A DNA stretch of 19,527 nucleotides from a bacterium HR36 (GTDB lineage: Bacteria > Planctomycetota > Planctomycetia > Gemmatales > HRBIN36). Shown piece by piece: positions 14,229-19,527 of the stretch (within the stretch, counting starts at the first letter, position 1; each line of letters opens with the position of its first letter). Below the pieces are notes generated by a model that made no database searches, was not told the origin of the DNA, and was given only the letters and a program-made list of their open reading frames with translations. Location: assembly GCA_002898995.1 (NCBI GenBank), contig BEIM01000009.1, forward strand, positions 1 through 19,527, in the 5' to 3' direction. Both the position numbers and the translations under genes were made by a program.

Positions 14229-15842
14229 ATGACACGCAAGAATGGCGCGGAAAAATTCGTGGACCGCGTGAGTGGACTGCGTGGCTGGAAGGTGCGCTTA
14301 CCAGCAGGCCGACCACTGGCCACGCCCGCCATCGCGAACGGAAGGCTGTTCCTGGGCGGCGGTTTCGGGACCTATGAGTTTTATGCACTGGACGCGGTGG
14401 AAGGGCACATTGTGTGGCAACATCACACTCGCGATGACGGCCCGACCGCTGCGGTTGTAGAAGACGGTCTGCTCGCCTATAACACGGAGAGTTGTACGCT
14501 GGAGGTTTTGACGGTCGAAGGAAAATCTGTGTGGCGCCAGTGGCTGGGTGATCCCCTGATGAGCATGCCAGCTATTTGTGGTGGGCGTGTGTATATGGCT
14601 TATCCAGACAGTCGCGGCGACCATCGGCATTACCTGGCCTGCTTTGAGCTGCGCAGTGGCAAGGTGATATGGCGGCATCCGATCACCTGCGATGTGATCA
14701 CCGCCCCGATCATACAGGACGGGCTGGTGTATGCCAGCTGCATGGACGGAACCGTGTTCTGCCTGGCAGCCGATAACGGGGAACGGATCTGGCAGCGGGA
14801 CATGCGTGCCACCAGCGCGCCGACCGTCGTAGCTGGAGAAGTCTTCGTTAGTCAGCGGCACGACGACCCGGGCCGCGGTCTGCGCGAACGCTGGGTTCGG
14901 CAACGTTACGCCCCACCCAAGAATGTAAGCGCCCAAGGCCCAGCTCAACAACGCAAGAAAGACAAAGCGGTCGGTCAGCAGCCCACCCAACGCATCACCG
15001 AGACAGACCCAGAAACGACCGAGCTGTCACTTACCGAAGTACTTTACGAATGCCCAGAATTCTGCGCCCATCTCGACCTGGACACGAAACGGCAGACGGC
15101 GGAATATCGCCAGTACATGGTCATGGATACGTTGGTCGGTTTTAGCGTGGGACCGGCAGCGGCAAAGTTCTCTCGCGTGGGGAAACACCTGGGAGTTGAC
15201 CGAGTGAGCGCCGCCTGGGGATTCCAAGGATCGCGCCCCTGTGTGTATCAGGGCCGGCTGTACGCCGCCTCGGGACGCTACTTACGGTGTTTGCCGCTGC
15301 ACGACGGCAAAGCAAACAAGCCGCTGTGGCAATTCGACCTATATCGCGATGCCGACATAGCCAGTGCTAGGTTTGTACCCACGGCCACGCCCCCAGTCGT
15401 ACTCCATGACCATGTCTTTATCGGCACAGTGGCAGGCGACCTGTTCTGCATTCACGCTGATACCGGCGAGGTACTTTGGCGCGTGCAGGTGGGAGAACCA
15501 ATCAGCTATCAGCCAGCAGTGGCCTACGGCCGGGTGTATGTCCCGACCGCCAGCGGCTCGCTCTATGCTATCGAGACCGGCAGCGGCGGAGATGACGGCT
15601 GGTACATGTGGGGAGCCAATGCCGCCCACACCAATGCGGTCGAGGGACAATTCGAACGCAGTCACGTCCCCCAATGCCCGCCAGCGCCCCCTGATGTGCA
15701 GTTCGGTCTAGAATCGTTGTTGGAGGCGGGGCTGGCACGCTTGTTCCGCTCAGGTGATCGGGGGCCCGACGAAGAGTTCGAGGAACAACTGGCACCTAAG
15801 AGGGAACGGAACCTCCTAAACGCCCACGCACATACGCCCTGA
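14229..15842 (+). CDS. PQQ-like beta-propeller repeat protein
   Basis: A 537-residue protein of WD40/PQQ-like (BamB-type) propeller blades. ATG 14229 has CAGGAG 7 bases upstream; a longer in-frame start at 14139 has none. Blade motifs of the A-x-D-x-x-x-G-x-x-x-W type occur at YALDAVEGHIVW (52-63), CFELRSGKVIW (138-148), CLAADNGERIW (178-188), CIHADTGEVLW (407-417) and LYAIETGSGG (445-454). The C-terminal MWGANAAHTNAVEG is common in planctomycete PQQ-like proteins. Residues about 212-300 interrupt the propeller with a hydrophilic, Lys/Gln/Glu-rich insert, and 475-537 form an acidic tail. No signal peptide is seen, which is unusual because most relatives are periplasmic. Catalytic Asp/Asn and Cys-Cys features of true quinoprotein dehydrogenases are not evident, so a scaffold or binding role is more likely than oxidation. 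Confidence 0.9.
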   Translation: MTRKNGAEKFVDRVSGLRGWKVRLPAGRPLATPAIANGRLFLGGGFGTYEFYALDAVEGHIVWQHHTRDDGPTAAVVEDGLLAYNTESCTLEVLTVEGKSVWRQWLGDPLMSMPAICGGRVYMAYPDSRGDHRHYLACFELRSGKVIWRHPITCDVITAPIIQDGLVYASCMDGTVFCLAADNGERIWQRDMRATSAPTVVAGEVFVSQRHDDPGRGLRERWVRQRYAPPKNVSAQGPAQQRKKDKAVGQQPTQRITETDPETTELSLTEVLYECPEFCAHLDLDTKRQTAEYRQYMVMDTLVGFSVGPAAAKFSRVGKHLGVDRVSAAWGFQGSRPCVYQGRLYAASGRYLRCLPLHDGKANKPLWQFDLYRDADIASARFVPTATPPVVLHDHVFIGTVAGDLFCIHADTGEVLWRVQVGEPISYQPAVAYGRVYVPTASGSLYAIETGSGGDDGWYMWGANAAHTNAVEGQFERSHVPQCPPAPPDVQFGLESLLEAGLARLFRSGDRGPDEEFEEQLAPKRERNLLNAHAHTP

Positions 15843-16303
15843 TGTGCCGCTCGACTGACAACCGGCACGCTCCATTGCCCCATTGCCACATGGGCGGCAA
15901 CCAAGGGTAGCGCACCCTAAACCGTACTAGGCGCCAGCCGCCACCCGGCATCGCAGCGACATACGCAAGACACAGCGAAACTCTGTGGCGCATGCCGAAC
16001 TCGAGCTTGGCGTTGGCCTCATCCCGATGGCTGATGACATCGTCGCCCAGCGCGGGGGACAAGGAGAAGTAGGATGTGCGGGCCCAAAGGATGCACCTCC
16101 ACTGACGATGTTAGCAGCGGAACCCTCGCGTGCCCCAACGTCTTGGTCACCGACAAGGCCAGCCAGACGGCCCAGTCGAATGGCAAACGCTAAGCGTAGG
16201 GCGCGCGGCATGGCGACGGCCGTGTTCGAATTGGTGCGACGTGTCTGCCACCCTGGCGCATTGGCTGATCAGCGATAAAACGGCTAGCCTGCGCTGCGGC
16301 TTC
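15843..16303. other. Intergenic region between convergent genes, no gene seen
   Basis: A 461-base gap. Open frames exist on both strands but their starts lack ribosome binding sites and their products show no recognisable pattern. Apart from the inverted repeats at its left end, I see nothing in it. Confidence 0.5.
15844..15868 (+). repeat. Inverted repeat directly after the PQQ-protein stop
   Basis: GTGCCG (15844-15849) and CGGCAC (15863-15868) form a perfect 6-base stem with a 13-base loop, starting one base after the stop. A second stem-loop, TTGCC-CCAT with ATGG-GC-GGCAA, follows to about 15900. Neither has a T run. They may form the mRNA 3' end by a factor-dependent route. Confidence 0.4.
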
Positions 16304-18100
16304 CTACGGGAGCCTGATAAACACGCCGCCGCATTGGATCGCGGCTCGCTCCAATTTTTGACTGGCGCTGCCCAAACTAGCCACGATAATCGGGGTTCGC
16401 TCGCTTTCAGCGATTTCCCTGATCAACTGCACAAAGTCCGCATCACCGGTCAGAAGGGCTACATTCTTCGGCAGCTCGCTAAGTCTCTCTCTCACGTCCC
16501 TCTTGATGACGTCATCAACGACTGTTCCTGTAGTGTCCACACGAATTAGGTCGAACAAGTAATCTCCCACGCGATAACGAGATACGATGTTTACACTTCC
16601 GTTAGTCTCCACAGGAACTACTTCGGGCCCGCGATTCGGCAGCGACCGCTCGAAGGAACGAAGCAAATCTGGGTTCGCATAGACTCGAACCTCGCACACG
16701 GGACCGAACTGCCTCTCCAAGTCTTCGAGCCGCAATAATAACTCTGGTGCGCGGCGCAACCGAGACAAGTTTTCCAAATCCACAAAAACAGCCAGTTCCG
16801 AAACACCATAGTTACTTGGCGACGCTGCTGACGAGGGCCCGGATGCTTCACGTTCTGGCGCCGGGCAAGGTTCCAACGGAGGATTGTTGTTTACCAGGGT
16901 TGCTGGAACGGGCAGGGGTTTACCGTCTAATAATAGCTTGCCCAAACGGTTTTTTGCGAACTCGTGTTTTATGCCATTGACTTCTCTGACCGCCTCACGT
17001 AAGCCACGCCCCAATTTCGCCGTAGGGGCCACGACAATCGGCGTTCGGCGGGAAGCGGCAATTTCTTTAACCAGCGGCCCGAGTTCGTTCTTTCCGGATA
17101 CCAGAGCAACGCGCGTTGGCAGTGTTGGCAAAACACTCCGCACTAGTTCTTCGAAGGAAACTTCCCCTGAAGAGCGGAATTCAGAGTCTGAAGTACTCCG
17201 TGCTGCTTCAGCCGAAACTTTCGTGGGAGTCCCCAGCTGCCTGTCCCACCAGGTAATCGGGTATCGGTCTCCGAGGGATTCCAGTGCCCGGCGAAAGATC
17301 TCATCGAAGTCTCCGCGGGTACATAGATAAACCCTAGCCAGCCCACCGTAACATCCTTTTAAGAATTCCAGGAGAGCCTGGTAATGGTTGCGTTCGAGCT
17401 TGCCGACATTGTCGTGGTCTATGAAGACGGCAAGGCGGCCCTGTCGCCCATTCACCGGGGTGCACTGCGCTGACGGCCTTGCTGTGCAGGAGCGGGCTCC
17501 AGTGCCAAGAGCCGCCTTCGCAGGAGCGGCATTAGTGGATACCCTGGTCGAGGCACGATTGTTGCTAACCAGGGTTGCTGGGACGGGCAGGGGTTCGTCG
17601 TCCCAGTACAACTTGCCAGAGGGATCTTTTCTGACCGTATGGACTTCCCCTTTCACTTCCTTCACTGCTTTATCTAAAGCCGTTTCTGGATTTCCTTTAT
17701 GCCCTACGACAATCGGTGTGCAACCGGAATCAGCGATTTTTTTCACCAGCGGGGCAAGCTTGCGACGTCTCGATACGAGAACCACGCGGCCTCTCAGTTT
17801 CGGTTTCTGGAAAGCTTCCTCCACCACCCGGAGCAAGGCTCGCTCGAAAGTTTGTTTGTCTTTCAGCTTGTCGACAACCTGGCATCCGAAACGCTCTAGT
17901 TCCTGGCGCAAGTCACCTTTGAGGGTTGCGCTGCTGTATACGTGAACGCTGACTAGCTCGCCGTAACCCTTTTTCAAAAATTCCAGTAAGGCGCGATAAT
18001 CAGCTCCTTTGAAGTCGCTGATACTGTCGTGGTCTATGAAGACGGCAAGGCGGCCCTGTCGCCCATTCACCGGGGTGCACTGCGCTGATGAGCCGGCCAT
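16304..18100 (-). CDS. Triple NYN (PIN-like RNase, LabA/DUF88-type) domain protein with two degenerate domains
   Basis: A 598-residue protein with three NYN domains joined by Pro/Ala-rich linkers. NYN domains are PIN-fold metal-dependent RNases using clustered acidic residues. Domain 3 (about 435-598) keeps them: FVDLENL (D441, N444), VVDDV (D529, D530) and LLTGDADFVQLI (D553, D555). Domain 1 (17-155) keeps only the first site (FIDHDS, D23, D25) and has SRRRK at 110-114 where GDxDF should be. Domain 2 (222-380) has FIDHDN (D228, N231) but SGKNE at 335-339. Domains 1 and 2 are therefore probably catalytically dead RNA-binding or regulatory copies. Repeated linkers (PLPVPATLV at 170 and 395) and the repeated SAQCTPVNGRQGRLAVFIDHD-type start show a tandem duplication of domains 1 and 2. 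The start at 18100 has only a weak GGGGGA upstream. It follows the single-NYN gene by 117 bases. Confidence 0.85.
   Translation of the reverse strand: MAGSSAQCTPVNGRQGRLAVFIDHDSISDFKGADYRALLEFLKKGYGELVSVHVYSSATLKGDLRQELERFGCQVVDKLKDKQTFERALLRVVEEAFQKPKLRGRVVLVSRRRKLAPLVKKIADSGCTPIVVGHKGNPETALDKAVKEVKGEVHTVRKDPSGKLYWDDEPLPVPATLVSNNRASTRVSTNAAPAKAALGTGARSCTARPSAQCTPVNGRQGRLAVFIDHDNVGKLERNHYQALLEFLKGCYGGLARVYLCTRGDFDEIFRRALESLGDRYPITWWDRQLGTPTKVSAEAARSTSDSEFRSSGEVSFEELVRSVLPTLPTRVALVSGKNELGPLVKEIAASRRTPIVVAPTAKLGRGLREAVREVNGIKHEFAKNRLGKLLLDGKPLPVPATLVNNNPPLEPCPAPEREASGPSSAASPSNYGVSELAVFVDLENLSRLRRAPELLLRLEDLERQFGPVCEVRVYANPDLLRSFERSLPNRGPEVVPVETNGSVNIVSRYRVGDYLFDLIRVDTTGTVVDDVIKRDVRERLSELPKNVALLTGDADFVQLIREIAESERTPIIVASLGSASQKLERAAIQCGGVFIRLP
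16882..17595. repeat. 39-base repeat pair encoding the interdomain linker of the triple NYN protein
   Basis: 16882-16920 and 17557-17595 match at 36 of 39 bases. On the minus strand they encode the PVPATLV-x-NN linker that follows domains 1 and 2. They mark the downstream ends of the duplicated units. Confidence 0.75.
17411..18088. repeat. 63-base exact direct repeat within the triple NYN gene
   Basis: 17411-17473 and 18026-18088 are identical over all 63 bases, 615 bases apart. On the minus strand they encode SAQCTPVNGRQGRLAVFI plus DHD at the start of domains 2 and 1. The rest of the two domains is well diverged, so this block looks recently homogenised. Confidence 0.9.
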
Positions 18101-18209
18101 GGAAGGGTTCCCCCAAGATCAAGAAGTCAGCCCTGCCCAAAGGCCTTTCCAGCACTTGATCTGTCCCGGGACATGGAAGGGTTTCCCCAGGATCAAGAAG
18201 TCAGCCCTG
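18098..18209. repeat. 38-base direct repeat (period 74) spanning the start codon of the triple NYN gene
   Basis: Copy A 18098-18135 and copy B 18172-18209 match at 36 of 38 bases. Copy A contains the ATG at 18100 and its leader. Copy B contains an equivalent ATG (18174) that opens a 15-codon frame, MSRDRSSAGKAFGQG, ending at 18127 inside copy A, 26 bases before the gene start. Confidence 0.8.
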
Positions 18210-18217
18210 GCTGGAGG

Positions 18218-19192
18218 TCAGGGCCTCCACGTCGCAGTTCGGCCTCGCGGCTGCGGGCTATGTTTTGCTCGAGCCGCGGGAGGGGATTTCGGGGATGTTT
18301 TGCGGTGTGGCTGGATTTTCTGCGGCCGTTGCCCAGCACCGCCCGCTCGGGAATTACACGCAGCGCGATCCTTTTTGCGGTTAACAAGTCCACATTTTTC
18401 CTTGCCAGCAGGCGTTTCTGGCGGTGATGTCAGCAACTTCTGAATCGCCGGCCAGAAGGACATACCAGTTCGCGCATCACCAGCAATACGCTGCCACGGC
18501 TGGCACGCCTTCAGCGAATCCACCTGTTCCAGTTGACGGCCTTTTACCGGCTCGTCGTTTGCTGGTGCGCACTCACAGCCCTTTGAGCCGACATAGCGGA
18601 CAAAACTGAGGTTATGACGCCCTGTCTTCGCTCCAAACTCTTGATTGTCTAAACGGCCATGCGCATTCAGGCCCACTGAGTCCATCTGCGTGCCTGGCCG
18701 CCACTTTGACAGCATATTGCCGGGCAGCAGGAACACCTCCCCGCCAGCCTTGATGGTCAAAAGCTTGAGAAGCGAACTGGCATTTCGCGGATGAGCGATC
18801 ACGATGGGACGCCGACCACTGTGGTAGATTTGCATGATCAGCCCAGCAAAATCTACGTCGCCCGACATGACGGCCACCGTTTCGGGGAGCTGGTCCATCT
18901 GCTGGCAGGCTTCCGCAATCAACACCTCGTCCACAGCGTATATCCGGGTCTCGACGCAAATCAGATGCAGATGGCGATGGGCTAGCTCCTGTGAGACTGG
19001 AAAATCCAATCCCGGATTGGTATAAACCCGGACGTGAGTTACAGGGCCATAACCCCGTTCGAGGGAGTCAAGGATTTGGCCCAGATGCCATGCCCGTAAC
19101 CAGGAAACGTTCTCGAGATCCACATATACCGCAACACCCCGCTGAATCCGCCCATCCGCCTGCCCGCGGCTGCGTTCCAGAGCCAGTTTCAA
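18218..19192 (-). CDS. Single NYN-domain (PIN-like RNase, LabA/DUF88-type) protein with basic tail
   Basis: A 324-residue protein. The start is TTG at 19192, supported by AAGGAG 6-7 bases upstream; no ATG exists before the preceding in-frame stop. Residues 17-157 are an NYN domain with a complete acidic set: VYVDLENVSWLR (D25, N28), AVDEVLI (D88, E89) and VMSGDVDFAGLIMQI (D112, D114). It then has RRPIVIAHP and GGEVFLLPG. It is clearly paralogous to domain 3 of the downstream triple-NYN protein (shared YGPV-x-x-VRVY-x-NP and LPxxVAxxxGDxDF). Residues about 160-324 are a hydrophilic, Lys/Arg/Pro-rich tail ending in RGRTATWRP with no domain I know, plausibly nucleic-acid binding. It is likely an RNase acting in the cytoplasm and co-transcribed with the next gene, 117 bases on. 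Confidence 0.85.
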   Translation of the reverse strand: MKLALERSRGQADGRIQRGVAVYVDLENVSWLRAWHLGQILDSLERGYGPVTHVRVYTNPGLDFPVSQELAHRHLHLICVETRIYAVDEVLIAEACQQMDQLPETVAVMSGDVDFAGLIMQIYHSGRRPIVIAHPRNASSLLKLLTIKAGGEVFLLPGNMLSKWRPGTQMDSVGLNAHGRLDNQEFGAKTGRHNLSFVRYVGSKGCECAPANDEPVKGRQLEQVDSLKACQPWQRIAGDARTGMSFWPAIQKLLTSPPETPAGKEKCGLVNRKKDRAACNSRAGGAGQRPQKIQPHRKTSPKSPPAARAKHSPQPRGRTATWRP

Positions 19193-19271
19193 GGAGCACT
19201 CCTTGTTTTCGGCCAGCGCTTTGGCGAAGGCTCACCGCAAGCCCCCGCCTGGCGCTACCCCACCACTACAG

Positions 19272-19526
19272 TTAACGCAGCACGCCAGGGACAAGTGACA
19301 AAATTTTGCCTTGCTGCCAGAACCCCAGACGTCCCCGCGGTCGGACCAAAGGCACGACGGCTGGGCGATGGTTGTTCGCGTCGGCCAAATGCAAACTCGA
19401 GCAATAACGTTTTCCAAGACTCAAACCACTTCCCCAACACCCACAAGCTTGGCATTTCAGTCCGCGGTGGGAACAGGCATCTGGCCTGCAAGATCGGCCG
19501 CAGGCAGTGCAAGTCGCAAAGACAGA
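19272..19526 (-). CDS. Cys-rich, zinc-ribbon-like protein (3' end only, cut by window edge)
   Basis: A minus-strand frame enters from the right edge and stays open for 84 codons to TAA at 19272-19274; its start is outside the window. The first half is rich in paired Cys: TCTACGRSCRPDACSHRG, then KCQACGCWG, then KRYCS. The spacing C-x2-C-x3-C-x4-C ... C-x2-C-x-C suggests one or two zinc-ribbon or treble-clef knuckles. The last 35 residues are Arg/Leu-rich without a known motif. It ends 79 bases before the single-NYN gene on the same strand and may belong to the same transcript. Chance open frame is the main alternative. Confidence 0.4.
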   Translation of the reverse strand, partial: SVFATCTACGRSCRPDACSHRGLKCQACGCWGSGLSLGKRYCSSLHLADANNHRPAVVPLVRPRGRLGFWQQGKILSLVPGVLR

Positions 19527-19527
19527 C

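Noticed and set aside
15927..16278. Open frames on both strands between the PQQ and NYN genes
   Set aside because: No ribosome binding sites, low-complexity products (Ser/Ala/Pro/Arg rich) and no family resemblance.
1301..18209. Same 74-base period in the repeats at 1301/1375 and 18098/18172
   Set aside because: The repeated sequences are unrelated, so the shared spacing is most likely coincidence.

Overview
The window looks like chromosomal DNA of a planctomycete, most like Gemmataceae/Pirellulaceae-type bacteria. The evidence is a family set that is largely specific to that phylum: a DUF1559 pilin-like prepilin protein, a DUF1501 Tat-exported protein, the C-terminal part of a LamG plus 'PVC-type' heme-binding cytochrome c protein, a PQQ-like beta-propeller protein, and many single genes separated by several hundred bases of apparently non-coding DNA. 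No rRNA, tRNA, CRISPR array, transposase or phage gene was recognised.

Layout. 2-1183 (+) is the 3' part of the cytochrome c/LamG gene, cut by the left edge. 1716-2603 (+) is a two-gene Hsp20 small heat-shock operon, followed 354 bases later by a strong, apparently orphan terminator. 3052-6841 (-) holds a broken Tat-signal gene, a secreted hypothetical protein with its own promoter, a serpin with an inhibitory-type hinge, and a DUF4349 lipoprotein. 7347-8399 (-) is the DUF1559 gene. 8667-9161 (+) is a two-domain heavy-metal-associated (HMA) exported protein with an in-frame TGA exactly where the first Cys of the CxxC metal motif is expected. 9454-10878 (-) is DUF1501. 11143-12708 (+) is a CobA-HemD fusion. 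12870-13349 (-) is a secreted PrcB_C-domain protein. 14229-15842 (+) is the PQQ-like propeller protein. 16304-19526 (-) is a cluster with a 598-residue protein made of three NYN (PIN-like RNase) domains, a 324-residue single-NYN protein, and the 3' end of a Cys-rich gene cut by the right edge.

The two most interesting things are these. (1) The HMA gene reads through UGA as a probable selenoprotein (UxxC in place of CxxC), with a SECIS-like hairpin 26 bases downstream of the UGA. (2) In the NYN cluster, two of the three domains of the large protein have lost the GDxDF acidic motif, while the third domain and the neighbouring single-domain protein keep it. That cluster also carries a 63-base exact internal repeat and a 38-base repeat that covers the start codon.

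The genes do not form one pathway. Most are independent transcription units. Loose themes are envelope/periplasmic proteins (cytochrome c, DUF4349, DUF1559, HMA, serpin, PrcB_C), proteostasis and protease control (Hsp20 pair, serpin, PrcB_C), and tetrapyrrole synthesis (CobA-HemD).
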